A DNA stretch of 64,000 nt from Lewinellaceae bacterium (GTDB lineage Bacteria; Bacteroidota; Bacteroidia; Chitinophagales; Saprospiraceae): assembly GCA_020636435.1 (NCBI GenBank), contig JACJXX010000002.1, positions 2,914,001 through 2,978,000 on the forward strand, in the 5' to 3' direction. Of the stretch, positions 1 through 8,295 are shown in pieces. The notes under the pieces are model-generated. The model did no database searches. It saw only the letters and a program-made list of their open reading frames with translations, and was not told where the DNA came from. A program made the translations under genes and the position numbers. The number at the start of each line of letters is the position of its first letter. The first letter of the stretch is position 1.

Positions 1-1133
1 TCTTCGACCCGCAGCAACTGCAGGGCAGCCGGGAACGGCCCCGCCCCTACCTCACCTCTTTTAAAGTATACAACAACGAATGGAAGGCAGACTCCAGTTT
101 ATTTTACACGAAACGCATCCCGCTGGGCCATAAAGAGAATTACTTTTCCTTCGAATTCTCGGCGGTCGGGTATACCCATCCGGAAAAATACCAGTACCAA
201 TACAAGCTGGAGGGAGTCGATGAGGATTGGATTCTTGCCGGGCAGCGCAATTATGCCGCCTACACCAACGTGCCTGGTGGCGATTACATCTTTTTGGTGA
301 AGGTGGCCAACAGCGACGGCATTTGGAATGAAGAACCGGCAAAAGTAAGGCTGTCCGTCGCCACTCCCTGGTGGCGGCAGCTTTGGTTCCGGGGCGGCCT
401 CTTGCTTTTGTTCTTCGCCGGGGCCTACGCGTTTTACCGCTATCGCCTGGGCCAGGTCCAAAAAGCGGAACGGCTCAAATCCGAATTCGAAAAAAAGGTG
501 GCCAACCTGGAACTCACTGCCCTGCGCGCGCAAATGAACCCGCACTTCCTATTCAACTGCCTCAATTCCATCGACCACTACATCATCAAAAATGAAACCA
601 GGAAGGCCTCTGAATACCTCAACAGCTTCTCCCGGCTCATCCGCCTGATCCTCCAGAATTCCCGCTCCAACTATGTCAACCTCAAAGACGAGCTGGAAAC
701 CCTCACCTTGTATATGGAAATGGAAAGCCTCCGCTTCAGCCACCGCTTCGATTATGAAGTGCAGGTGCAACCGGGGTTGCCGCTGAACGAGATCGAAATC
801 CCTCCCATGCTCATACAGCCATACGTGGAAAACGCCATCTGGCACGGCCTGATGCTCAAAACAGGCAAAGGGACAGTCAGATTGGGCGTCTCAAAAGAAA
901 ACGGCATTTTAAAATGTACCATACAGGATGACGGCATAGGCCGCCAAAAAGCAGGGGAGCTGAAAAGGCCCTCCCGGTCCGGGAAAAAATCCATGGGCAT
1001 GAGCATTACCAAAGACCGGATAGAGACCATCAATAAGATTTACGAGACGAATACAACTGTTAAAATTATTGACCTGGTTGATGACAACGGGAAAGCCGCC
1101 GGCACCAAAGTCGAATTGATGATCCCGGTTTGA
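1..1133 (+). CDS. LytS/YpdA-type sensor histidine kinase (5' end outside window)
   Basis: Membrane sensor kinase of the His_kinase (PF06580) type. The frame is open from base 3 and 376 residues are visible; the N-terminal part is cut by the window edge. The visible part starts in an extracytoplasmic Y_Y_Y domain (about residues 40-115), the domain that normally follows regulator beta-propeller repeats. One membrane segment (about 127-146) and a short linker follow. The cytoplasmic part has the phosphoacceptor motif MNPHFLFN, an N-box (PYVENAIWHGL) and the glycine-rich ATP lid DDGIGR. These kinases usually phosphorylate a LytTR response regulator; none lies downstream, so the partner is upstream or elsewhere. 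The signal sensed cannot be inferred. Family assignment is strong from the motifs. Confidence 0.9.
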   Translation, partial: FDPQQLQGSRERPRPYLTSFKVYNNEWKADSSLFYTKRIPLGHKENYFSFEFSAVGYTHPEKYQYQYKLEGVDEDWILAGQRNYAAYTNVPGGDYIFLVKVANSDGIWNEEPAKVRLSVATPWWRQLWFRGGLLLLFFAGAYAFYRYRLGQVQKAERLKSEFEKKVANLELTALRAQMNPHFLFNCLNSIDHYIIKNETRKASEYLNSFSRLIRLILQNSRSNYVNLKDELETLTLYMEMESLRFSHRFDYEVQVQPGLPLNEIEIPPMLIQPYVENAIWHGLMLKTGKGTVRLGVSKENGILKCTIQDDGIGRQKAGELKRPSRSGKKSMGMSITKDRIETINKIYETNTTVKIIDLVDDNGKAAGTKVELMIPV

Positions 1134-1155
1134 CCTTTTTCCAAAAAACAAAAAG

Positions 1156-1163
1156 TACCTTTG
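1156..1163 (+). promoter_or_regulatory. TAnnTTTG -7 box upstream of the lactonase gene
   Basis: TACCTTTG matches the Bacteroidota sigma-ABfr -7 consensus and ends 16 bases before the lactonase ATG, implying a very short leader. No convincing -33 element was seen. Confidence 0.45.
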
Positions 1164-1179
1164 GCAAAAACCTCCTCCA

Positions 1180-2325
1180 ATGGCAAACCATAGCCTATTG
1201 TCCTTTTTCACCCTCATGGCCGCCCTGCTGCTGAGCGCGTGCGGCGAACCAGAAAAAACTCCGGAAACAACTATGGACATACTGGCGGGCACCTACACGC
1301 AGGGGCAAAGCGAAGGCATTTACCGGCTGAAATTCAACCCCGGCACGGGCGCACTGAGCAATGAAGGCCTGGTGGCAAAAACGGAGCAGCCTTCCTTTCT
1401 GCTTGTCTCCAAAGAGCAGAATACGGTGTATGCCGTCCATGAAACCGCAACCTTCAACGGGCAACCCGGCGGCGGCGTCAGCGCTTTCAAATGGGATGAA
1501 AGCCGGGAGAAGCTGTCTGTTATCAACAGCCGGAATACCGGGGGGGCACACCCCTGCTACCTCAGCGCAAACGGCCGTTTTCTGAGCGTGGCCAACTATT
1601 CCGGTGGCAACGTCGCCATTTTCAAGCTCGGTGAAAACGGAGGTTTGGAGGACGGCCCACAGATGCGCCAGCACGAGGGCAGCGGCCCCAATGCCGCGCG
1701 CCAGGAAGGCCCTCACGCCCACTGCTCCGCCTGGAGGCCGGACAACCGGTACCTGTACGTCGCCGACCTGGGTATTGACGAGGTCGTTGCCTATCCGTTC
1801 GACAGCTCAAATGGCACACTGGGAGAAAGGGCAACCGCCCTCAAAGCAACCCCGGGCAGCGGCCCCCGCCTGCTCGCTTTCCACCCAACCGAACCACTGG
1901 CTTTTTTGGTGAACGAACTGGCAAACACGGTAGCATCCGTGTCCTATCGGCCCGACAGCCCGGAATTTACCCCCATCCAGGAAGAAAGCACCCTGCCTGC
2001 AGGTTACCAGGGAGAGAACACCTGCGCCCACATCCAACTCAGCCCCGATGGCCGCTTCCTGTACGTATCCAACCGAGGGCATGACAGCATCGCCGCCTTT
2101 TCCGTCTCCAAAGCAGGAAAGCTGGAACTGGCTGGCATCGAACCTACCCGGGGCCAGACTCCCCGTTTTTTCACCATCACGCCCGATGGGCAATACCTGC
2201 TGGCCGCCAACCAGAATTCGAATTCGGTGGTGGTTTTCCGGAGAGATCAGGAAACTGGGAAACTGGAGGCTAGGGGGGTGCAGGCGGAGGTATACAGCCC
2301 GGTGTGCTTGCAGTTTGTTAACTAG
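1180..2325 (+). CDS. Beta-propeller lactonase family lipoprotein (6-phosphogluconolactonase-like)
   Basis: A 381-residue protein of the lactonase family (PF10282, the YbhE-like seven-bladed propeller). The N-terminus has a hydrophobic stretch ending in the lipobox LLSAC (lipid Cys21), so it is probably an exported lipoprotein rather than a cytosolic pentose-phosphate enzyme. The mature part opens with the family-typical AGTYTQGQSEGIY strand and contains repeated blade signatures such as SPDGRFLYVSNRG and TPDGQYLLAANQNSNS. Members hydrolyse 6-phosphogluconolactone or other sugar lactones; the substrate here is unknown and the export signal argues for an extracytoplasmic one. It lies 46 bases after the kinase gene with its own -7 box. 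The fold is confident, the activity is inferred. Confidence 0.85.
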   Translation: MANHSLLSFFTLMAALLLSACGEPEKTPETTMDILAGTYTQGQSEGIYRLKFNPGTGALSNEGLVAKTEQPSFLLVSKEQNTVYAVHETATFNGQPGGGVSAFKWDESREKLSVINSRNTGGAHPCYLSANGRFLSVANYSGGNVAIFKLGENGGLEDGPQMRQHEGSGPNAARQEGPHAHCSAWRPDNRYLYVADLGIDEVVAYPFDSSNGTLGERATALKATPGSGPRLLAFHPTEPLAFLVNELANTVASVSYRPDSPEFTPIQEESTLPAGYQGENTCAHIQLSPDGRFLYVSNRGHDSIAAFSVSKAGKLELAGIEPTRGQTPRFFTITPDGQYLLAANQNSNSVVVFRRDQETGKLEARGVQAEVYSPVCLQFVN

Positions 2326-2335
2326 GGGCTTAGTT

Positions 2336-2401
2336 TCACGCGGAGGCGCAGAGACGCAAATGCCCAGCCCAACAATACAGCCATAAAGCCATATAACCAT
2401 G
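2336..2401. repeat. Degenerate octamer array (two word classes), single arm
   Basis: Starting 11 bases after the lactonase stop, CGC recurs exactly every 8 bases (2339, 2347, 2355) in octamers such as AGGCGCAG and AGACGCAA. After a 2-base phase shift come four consecutive octamers of the NARCMATN class (2370-2401: CAACAATA, CAGCCATA, AAGCCATA, TAACCATG). The same words recur at other gene ends in the window. The remaining ~200 bases before the next gene show nothing else I can name. Confidence 0.7.
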
Positions 2402-2599
2402 AACGGCAGGCACTCTTCTTGTGCCATTGTTCCTGGCAATGTTAAAACAATTAAGGCTCCTTAAGGCATAGTTAAACTCCCTCACTTAAGATTAAAGTAA
2501 CGAAGCCATAACACATCTTAACGATTCCTACCCCTTTCTTTGTGGCATGATTTGTCAAAAAAGAACCATTTAACCTTACACCAAAACAATCTACAAACT

Positions 2600-3343
2600 A
2601 TGAAAACGATCGTCAGCACCCTTGCACTGGCAGTAATGACACTGGCAACCCTGCAGGCACAACACAACTCTTTCTACATCGGCGCCAACGGCGGCGGCAA
2701 CTTTTCCAAATTCAAATTCACCGAAGACCTGTCGGAGCTGTACCCCAATTCCAATCCCGTCTTTGGCCTGAACGGCGGCGTCACGGTGGGTTTCGAAATC
2801 CAGAATTTCACTCTCAGCAGCGGCATACAGTACATCCAAAAAGGCGGCGAGTACCAAACCGACAATTTTGAGGGCGAACTGGGCACCGGCTTCTTTACCG
2901 GCAAAGAAAAACTGCACTACATCTCGGTTCCGGTATTAGTTGGCTACAGAGAATACCTGACGCCCCGCTTTGCCTTATCGATTGCCATCGGCCCTTCTTT
3001 CAACTTCGGCCTGAGCGGCAACCTCGACGAAACCACCCAGTATTTCGGAACGGACGAAGTGGAAATCGACAATTACAAAATCGCATTCGGCAGCGGCCTC
3101 AACGAGGACTACCGCTCCATGCAATTGGGCTTCCAGGTGTCGCCCGGCATTGTCGTCGCCCTCAACGACAACAGCAAGGTCACGTTTAATGTGACCTGGG
3201 ACAGCGGCGTGGCCGATGTTTTCAACCAGCGCTACAAAGACGCCAACGAGTTTTTCGACATCAACCAGGGCAGCCAGCTGAATCGCTCTACCATCTTCTC
3301 GGTGGGTTATGAATACCATTTCAATTTCGCCGACCGCTATTGA
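2600..3343 (+). CDS. PorT-like outer-membrane beta-barrel protein
   Basis: A 247-residue protein with a clear signal peptide (MKTIVSTLALAVMTLATLQAQ, cleaved after AQA/Q). The mature part has alternating strands, a glycine-rich first strand (FYIGANGGGNFSKF) and a final aromatic strand (SVGYEYHFNF), as in the outer membrane beta-barrel family PF13568. The ATG at 2600 was chosen because it begins the signal peptide; an upstream in-frame start would add 20 unrelated residues. Function beyond residence in the outer membrane is unknown. It is followed by a hairpin and then the stator-like locus on the same strand. Confidence 0.85.
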   Translation: MKTIVSTLALAVMTLATLQAQHNSFYIGANGGGNFSKFKFTEDLSELYPNSNPVFGLNGGVTVGFEIQNFTLSSGIQYIQKGGEYQTDNFEGELGTGFFTGKEKLHYISVPVLVGYREYLTPRFALSIAIGPSFNFGLSGNLDETTQYFGTDEVEIDNYKIAFGSGLNEDYRSMQLGFQVSPGIVVALNDNSKVTFNVTWDSGVADVFNQRYKDANEFFDINQGSQLNRSTIFSVGYEYHFNFADRY

Positions 3344-3349
3344 ATTTTT

Positions 3350-3402
3350 AGCCGCAAAACCTGCCCGGCTTGCCGGGAACCTGGGGGGCAGCTTTTGCGG
3401 CT
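3350..3402 (+). terminator. Branched hairpin downstream of the barrel gene
   Basis: A perfect 10-bp inverted repeat (AGCCGCAAAA at 3350-3359, TTTTGCGGCT at 3393-3402) encloses an inner hairpin CCCGGC-TT-GCCGGG (3364-3377). It begins 7 bases after the stop codon and is followed by TTTCC, so it probably ends the barrel transcript, though the U-tract is short. Confidence 0.6.
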
Positions 3403-3420
3403 TTCCTAAAAATCAAGGTT

Positions 3421-3699
3421 ATGTTAATATGTAATAATTGTTTTACCGTCAACCACGACGGGCTTGAAAGGTGCAGCCACTGCAATATGAAGGGCAACTT
3501 CAGCCACCAGGATGACGAAGGGAAGGCCGGCGACCCGATGGAACCGGAAGACAATATAGTCCAGTGCCGCAACTGCGGGCAGGACACGCCGGTGGATGCT
3601 CATAAATGCGTGGAATGCCACTTCCCCCTTCCCGCCAGGATGACTGACAGAAAAATCGAATCGGCCACGCCCGTTTGGAGAAGCCTGAGGGCGGGATAA
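3421..3699 (+). CDS. Small double zinc-ribbon protein of the stator-like locus
   Basis: A 92-residue cytosolic protein with two four-cysteine sites: CNNC...CSHC (Cys4, 7, 18, 21) near the start and CRNC...CVEC in the second half, both with the spacing of zinc ribbons. There is no signal peptide and no membrane segment. The ATG at 3421 is preferred because the first CxxC follows at once; upstream in-frame sequence belongs to the preceding hairpin. It lies 11 bases before the ExbD/TonB-like gene on the same strand, so co-transcription is likely. No family can be named. A role as an adaptor or nucleic-acid/protein-binding partner for the channel complex is only inference from position. Confidence 0.75.
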   Translation: MLICNNCFTVNHDGLERCSHCNMKGNFSHQDDEGKAGDPMEPEDNIVQCRNCGQDTPVDAHKCVECHFPLPARMTDRKIESATPVWRSLRAG

Positions 3700-3710
3700 A
3701 ACAGATAGCC

Positions 3711-4601
3711 ATGTCAAGAAGAAAAGCGGAATTGTTCAACCTGTCCTTTCTGGACCTACTCACCAGTGCGCTCGGGGCGGTGATCTTTTTGTTCATCATT
3801 ACCCCCAAAGGCGGAGCGCCGGCAGCCGAAGTGCAGCAAGCGGCGGTGTATATCGATACGAGTCAGATGAAAATCTTCGGCAGCCTGCACGACAGCCTCC
3901 GGAACAAAAGAGTCGGGGATACGCTCTTTGCCGTGCTGGTAGATTACAAGAATATGCCTGAGGAAGAGAAGCGCCAGGCTTATACCCCTCCTCCACCGGA
4001 GCCGGAGCCCGTGAAGATTTCGCGGCCTCAGGGCAGCAAACCGGCTCCAACGCCGGAGAAGCCGGCAAAAGAAGACAATGTGAAAGATGTCAAGAAGCCG
4101 GAAGCAGAAAAGCCAAAGACGCCGGCCGACCCTAAGCAGCCCGCCCCGGAGCCGCGCACCTATAAAGGGGACGCCCCGTCGGTACCCTGTTTGGTGTCCT
4201 TTGAAGTCAGCTGGCGCAGTGCCGAGGACAACGTAGACCTCTATGTCTGCAAAGGTGGAGACTGCGTCTACGGCGGCCGGAAAAAAGACAACAACATCGG
4301 CCAGTGGGACAGCGGCAAGTCGCGGAACCGCCTGTTCGGCAATGACCTGCGCACCAACCAGGAGGCCGTCCGGCAGTTCGACAAGATCATTCCGGGAGAG
4401 TACAAGCTGTACGCTCAGTACAAGGAAAGCGACAAAAACCGCTCGAAACTGATCCTCAACGGCCTGATCTACACCAAAGGCGATCAGAACCGGGAGCAGG
4501 GAGATTCCTTTACCACCACTTTGACACTAGGAGGTCCACGCGTCCTTCTGGGCACCATCGTGCTCCAGGAGAACGGCAATTTCAAGTTCATTAAACCGTG
4601 A
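3711..4601 (+). CDS. ExbD/MotB-like stator subunit with TonB-like proline-rich linker
   Basis: A 296-residue protein with one N-terminal membrane helix (about 12-31) containing SFLDLLTSALGAV. The FLD motif aligns with the proton-carrying Asp of ExbD (PFIDVM), here Asp15. After a short region (35-90) comes a Pro/Glu/Lys-rich segment (about 91-152) like the periplasm-spanning linker of TonB, then a C-terminal beta-rich domain (about 158-296) with two Cys-containing loops. That domain is not an OmpA/MotB peptidoglycan-binding domain. The ATG at 3711 puts the helix at the N-terminus. Its partner is the ExbB/MotA-like gene downstream. The helix plus channel partner supports an ion-driven complex; what the C-terminal domain grips is unknown. 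Confidence 0.75.
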   Translation: MSRRKAELFNLSFLDLLTSALGAVIFLFIITPKGGAPAAEVQQAAVYIDTSQMKIFGSLHDSLRNKRVGDTLFAVLVDYKNMPEEEKRQAYTPPPPEPEPVKISRPQGSKPAPTPEKPAKEDNVKDVKKPEAEKPKTPADPKQPAPEPRTYKGDAPSVPCLVSFEVSWRSAEDNVDLYVCKGGDCVYGGRKKDNNIGQWDSGKSRNRLFGNDLRTNQEAVRQFDKIIPGEYKLYAQYKESDKNRSKLILNGLIYTKGDQNREQGDSFTTTLTLGGPRVLLGTIVLQENGNFKFIKP

Positions 4602-4707
4602 TCAAAAAATAAATCCTCCGGTTGAGTTTTGAAGAAATCGCTCGTTTTCAGCCTTTACAGGCTTCCAAACTTCACTATTTCTTCAAAACGTCGGACTTAT
4701 TTTTTGA
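4602..4707. repeat. Two-tier perfect inverted repeat between the stator genes
   Basis: Starting at the stop of the ExbD-like gene: an outer 11-bp perfect inverted repeat (4602-4612 with 4697-4707) and an inner 13-bp perfect inverted repeat (GTTTTGAAGAAAT at 4626-4638 with 4677-4689). TCCG/CGGA can pair between them, and the loop holds a small AGCC...GGCT hairpin. The transcript could form one long stem. A terminator/attenuator, RNA-stability element or small mobile repeat are all possible; no coding potential is seen. Confidence 0.75.
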
Positions 4708-4729
4708 ATAATCTTAAGCCTTAAAAGAT

Positions 4730-5491
4730 ATGTTTAACACCAAGCGTTTTCAACTGACAATCAGCGTCCTGGCGGCAGTAGTAATATGGCTGCTGCTGAT
4801 CCTGATGGGCAATCTCTTCAACTCAGGCTCCGGCATGCACCGCCTGATCGAATTGCTGGGGGGCTCGGGCAAAGGGTACATTCAGGCGGCCATTTACGCT
4901 TTGTTTGCCTACAGCTTGTTTGAGCTGTATGAGAAGCAAAAATTCATCAAAGGGCAGTACGAGGGCTTCGGGCTGGGCCTGCTGCCGGTACGCGACCAGT
5001 TGGTCCTCTCCCCGGAAGAAGTCGCCAAGATCAAACTGGATACGATAAAGCTGGAGCAAAACGGCAAAAACCTGCTCGTGGCCGACTTTATCAAAAAGGC
5101 CTGTACCCAATACCGCAACGACCAGTCGGTCAGCGAGACATTACAGGTATTTAGCGCCCAGGTAGACACCAGCAAGGAAGAGCTGGAAGGCAAGCTGGAG
5201 ACGGTGCGCTATCTGCTGGGCGCCGTCATCTCGCTGGGCTTTATCGGCACCCTGATCGGGCTGTCCTCTTCCATCGGCATGGCCCACCTGGCCAAAACGG
5301 TGGAGGGCATGCCCGAGATCACGCGCAACCTCAACGTGGCCTTCGACACGACCCTGGTGGCGCTGCTCACCGGGCTGGTGCTGAACTTTTTCTACCATCG
5401 CTACCTGGAAAACCTGGATACGTTTTATTCCAGGACGAAGGCCTACATCATCGACAACCTGATCAGCCGGATTTATAAGGCGGCGGCGTGA
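4730..5491 (+). CDS. MotA/TolQ/ExbB-family channel subunit
   Basis: A 253-residue inner-membrane protein with four predicted helices (about 8-30, 48-67, 161-184, 203-222) and a cytosolic loop (70-160). The third helix carries LGFIGTLIGL, matching the ExbB/TolQ signature LGLLGTVWGI, and the fourth carries FDTTLVALLTGLVLNF, matching the ALVATAAGL region, so the pore-lining threonines (about Thr174 and Thr207/208) are present. Such proteins form pentamers around two ExbD/MotB helices and convert ion flow into rotation or force. The order here (B-like, then A-like) is reversed relative to the usual operons. Family membership is strong, the process powered is unknown. Confidence 0.85.
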   Translation: MFNTKRFQLTISVLAAVVIWLLLILMGNLFNSGSGMHRLIELLGGSGKGYIQAAIYALFAYSLFELYEKQKFIKGQYEGFGLGLLPVRDQLVLSPEEVAKIKLDTIKLEQNGKNLLVADFIKKACTQYRNDQSVSETLQVFSAQVDTSKEELEGKLETVRYLLGAVISLGFIGTLIGLSSSIGMAHLAKTVEGMPEITRNLNVAFDTTLVALLTGLVLNFFYHRYLENLDTFYSRTKAYIIDNLISRIYKAAA

Positions 5492-5505
5492 GGAAGTCAT
5501 TGGTG

Positions 5506-5669
5506 AATTGTTGGATGGCTGAATGGTTGGATTGTTGCTACGCCTGCGATATTGGTGGCAGGCTAATGGCAGTTTTATTACCGAAAGGGGAAAGGGCGTC
5601 CAATTAACCATTTCAACCATCCAGCCATCCAGCCATGTAGCAATACAGCCATCTAACAATTTAACAATT
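5506..5669. repeat. Head-to-head octamer array between convergent genes
   Basis: The left arm has four exact-register octamers (5506-5537: AATTGTTG, GATGGCTG, AATGGTTG, GATTGTTG). The right arm is their inverse class: TAACCATT (5605-5612), one base, then seven octamers in register (5614-5669, e.g. CAGCCATC, TAGCAATA, TAACAATT). The arms can pair as a long imperfect stem around a ~67-base loop. It fills the gap between the 3' ends of the ExbB-like gene and the NYN gene. Confidence 0.8.
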
Positions 5670-5686
5670 CCCCCAACGCTCCCCCC

Positions 5687-6202
5687 TTACTTCCTCACCT
5701 TCTTGCCCCGGTAAGTCTTCAGCACATAACAATCCTCCTTGGCGATGGGCGTAAACAAATCTGCCTCCTGGATGATGATCTTGGCGGTAGTCTGCTCAAT
5801 GGCGGCAATTTCCACGCGCACCCCCTCCCCTTTCAGGTGGCGCACCAGTTCTACATAATCCGAATCGCCGGACAGGATGATGATGGTGTCCACCTTGGTG
5901 GCGATCTGAGTGGCTTTGATGGTCAGGGGGATATCTGCCGACTTGTGGCAGGGTATGACTGAACCATGGAAGTTGTGCAGCAGGCGTTCGGCCAGCTTGG
6001 GAGAGATGCTGACCCCTTCCCGGAAGTACAGCAGGCGGCTCAGGCCCCGTCCATCCAGCAATTTGGGTATTAATTTATCAAAATCGATCAGCGCGTTTTC
6101 ATCGTTGAACAAATGATGAAGGCTCTTTTCTATATTGTTGCCGTCAATCAGAATGGCCACGGATTGGTTGATGTTTACCTTTACTTCGGGGTATTCGCTC
6201 AT
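5687..6202 (-). CDS. NYN-domain (LabA/DUF88-like) putative ribonuclease
   Basis: A 171-residue protein covering a single NYN domain (PIN-like fold). The first strand ends in AILIDGNNIE (Asp20), a central KSADIPLTIKAT segment corresponds to the family's KGVD region, and ILSGDSDYVELV supplies further acidic residues (Asp113, Asp115). These are the positions expected to bind the metal in NYN/PIN RNases. There is no extra DNA- or RNA-binding domain. It is convergent with the stator-like genes and separated from them by an octamer array, so a shared function is not implied. Biochemical activity is inferred from family. Confidence 0.85.
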   Translation of the reverse strand: MSEYPEVKVNINQSVAILIDGNNIEKSLHHLFNDENALIDFDKLIPKLLDGRGLSRLLYFREGVSISPKLAERLLHNFHGSVIPCHKSADIPLTIKATQIATKVDTIIILSGDSDYVELVRHLKGEGVRVEIAAIEQTTAKIIIQEADLFTPIAKEDCYVLKTYRGKKVRK

Positions 6203-6249
6203 ATCAAGATGTATTTAGAACTGTAAAAGTAGGTAAAAGAAAGCTAAAA

Positions 6250-7347
6250 TTACTCCAATCCCTCCTCCACGCTCAACGCATACAACGCAAAAGAAGCCAG
6301 CCAGTGCTCCCCGGCATAATCTCCGCTCGTAATCTGCGGCAGGCTCTTGTTTATATGTACAGCGGCCAGGCGGGCCAAATCTTCCTTTTGCTTTGGCAAC
6401 TTTTTGGAAATAGAATACAGCGCCCAGGCCCGGCTAAAGTTCAGCCCATCCAGGTGCACGAGCTTGCCGTCGGTGCGGTCGCTCACCTCGGCCGGTTCCA
6501 TTACCTGCCAGTTGGGCAGGAATTTGGCGAACCAGTCCTGAAACTCTTTCTCTTCCAGCACCCGGCTCATGATGTCGGCTTCTTCCAGGCAGGGGGATAA
6601 GAAATCGAAGCCGCTGGGTTCCCAGGACACGGGGCAGCCCTGGTCTTTGAAATAAAAATCGCGGGCCCGGAATTCGATGAGCTGTTGCAGTTCCCAGGTT
6701 TTGGTAGCAGCGGCATAATCCCAGGCGAAGGCCAGGGCGAAGGCGGTATTGGTGTGCTCCCCCACGCGGATGGGATAGGTGAGCTTGGGCAGGAAATCCA
6801 GGAACTTCTGAACGATCATCTTTTCCAGCGGGCGCAGCGCCTCCCGCCATTGCTTGCCCTGAGGGTCGTCCCAACCGTCCAGCTCTTCGGCCAGTTTGAG
6901 CAGCCAGGCCCAGCCGTAGGTGCGCTCGTAGTTTTTGTTGTGCTCGTCTTCAAAAAAAGCCATTTCCTGCCGGATATTTTCGGGCGTGAGGTTTTGGGCT
7001 ATCTGAGCGCGAATGGCCGCTGCCTCCGGCATATTCGGGAAGGTTTTCAGCAAACGTACCAAAGACCAGTGCCCGTGCACGGCGGAGTGCCAGTCGAAGC
7101 AGCCATAAAAGGCAGGGTGCAAAGCACGGGGCTCCGCCAGATAGGTAGAGTCGCCCAGCACCTGCCCGAGTTTGTTGGGGTATTCCTGGCCGATGCAGTT
7201 CATCGCCAGCCGGCTGAGGCGGGATGCGGCCTCCGGCGTAAGCTCGACTTCAGGGACGGGGGGCTTGGGCGCCGGCATTTTTTGAGTGGTTTTAGAAGTG
7301 CAGCCTAATAAGGTGATCAAAGTTAACGCAACGCAAAAGTATTTCAT
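6250..7347 (-). CDS. DUF2891 family lipoprotein
   Basis: A 365-residue protein starting at the ATG 7347, which begins a lipoprotein signal (hydrophobic stretch to LLGC, Cys16). A longer in-frame start would add 12 residues ahead of the signal. The rest matches the all-helical DUF2891 family, with the conserved GCFDWHSAVHGHW region, YERTYGWAW and GEHTNTAFAL segments and the family-typical EPSGFDFLSPCLEEAD block. The helical repeats and Trp/His-rich conserved sites recall glycoside-active alpha-barrels, but no activity is established to my knowledge. The gene is divergent from the DUF2911 gene; the 200-bp gap should contain both promoters. Confidence 0.85.
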   Translation of the reverse strand: MKYFCVALTLITLLGCTSKTTQKMPAPKPPVPEVELTPEAASRLSRLAMNCIGQEYPNKLGQVLGDSTYLAEPRALHPAFYGCFDWHSAVHGHWSLVRLLKTFPNMPEAAAIRAQIAQNLTPENIRQEMAFFEDEHNKNYERTYGWAWLLKLAEELDGWDDPQGKQWREALRPLEKMIVQKFLDFLPKLTYPIRVGEHTNTAFALAFAWDYAAATKTWELQQLIEFRARDFYFKDQGCPVSWEPSGFDFLSPCLEEADIMSRVLEEKEFQDWFAKFLPNWQVMEPAEVSDRTDGKLVHLDGLNFSRAWALYSISKKLPKQKEDLARLAAVHINKSLPQITSGDYAGEHWLASFALYALSVEEGLE

Positions 7348-7547
7348 CGTAGTCGCTTTTTGGAATTGAGTGAGGCTTGACAAGTTTTATATGAGTTGCC
7401 ATGGGGCAAACTTGCCGTGTCTACCAAAGTATAAACAAAGATTTAGGGACAAAGTGCAAAAGGACAGTTTTTTCCTTTTTGAATTTCATTCCACAGCAAT
7501 CGTGCATTTCACCCATAAAGGCCTTATCTTTCAAAAAAAACTGCATT

Positions 7548-8153
7548 ATGAAAACGATACTCACCGGACTAATACTAGGATTTTTCTTCCTGGCAGCCTG
7601 CAATAATTCCCAATCCACTGGCCAGTCAGATGCCGATGCCAACCAACCGGAAGAACAAACAGAAACAACGGCCTCCGAAGATACGGAAACGGAAGACAGC
7701 GCCAAATCCAACCGCCCCAGCCCTCCCCGCACGGCGAGCGGCGCCATAGGAGAAATGGCGGTGGAGATCAACTACAGCAGCCCTTCGGTCAAAGGCCGCA
7801 AAATATGGGGCGGGCTGGTTCCGTACAGTGAAGTATGGCGGACCGGCGCCAACGAAGCCACCACCATTTCCTTTTCAAAAACCGTTTTAGTGGAAGGCAA
7901 GAAACTGGCAGCTGGAAAGTATTCCCTCTTCACCATCCCAAAAGAAGGGAAATGGACCGTGATCTTCAATACGGTTGCCGACCAGTGGGGCGCCTACGAG
8001 TACGATAAAGCTAAGGATGCTCTGAGAGTGGAAGTTACACCCCAACCTCTTAATGAACCGGTGGAAATGCTGGAGTTCGCCGTTGCCGATGGCAAGGTGA
8101 CTCTGCGGTGGGAGAATCTGGCGGTGCCGGTTAGTGTGGCTCCTGCCGGTTAG
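7548..8153 (+). CDS. DUF2911 family lipoprotein
   Basis: A 201-residue lipoprotein. The ATG at 7548 begins a signal with lipobox LAAC (Cys18), followed by a low-complexity Glu/Thr/Ser linker (about 20-60) and a DUF2911 domain. The domain shows the conserved pattern INYSSPSVKGRKIWGGLVP, SEVWRTGANEATTI, AGKYSLFTIP and WGAYEYD. DUF2911 proteins are common and uncharacterised exported beta-sandwich proteins in Bacteroidota. A TATCTTTC sequence at 7525-7532 resembles a -7 box. Confidence in family is high; function is unknown. Confidence 0.85.
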   Translation: MKTILTGLILGFFFLAACNNSQSTGQSDADANQPEEQTETTASEDTETEDSAKSNRPSPPRTASGAIGEMAVEINYSSPSVKGRKIWGGLVPYSEVWRTGANEATTISFSKTVLVEGKKLAAGKYSLFTIPKEGKWTVIFNTVADQWGAYEYDKAKDALRVEVTPQPLNEPVEMLEFAVADGKVTLRWENLAVPVSVAPAG

Positions 8154-8295
8154 AGGCTGTAGGAACGAAGTTCCTGAGTTACAATAAAAGGAATAGTTTT
8201 CTGAATGAAATGTGCCTTTTCCTTATTCCCCTATGAGCCCCGAAACACTCCCGGCCGGCTTGGTTATTTTGGCTTTCCAGAAAGGCCGCTCCGCT

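Noticed and set aside
3421..6202. Zorya anti-phage system
   Set aside because: The MotA-like and B-like pair is present, but the B-subunit lacks an OmpA-type domain and there is no ZorC, ZorD helicase or ZorE. The NYN gene is on the other strand behind a repeat element.
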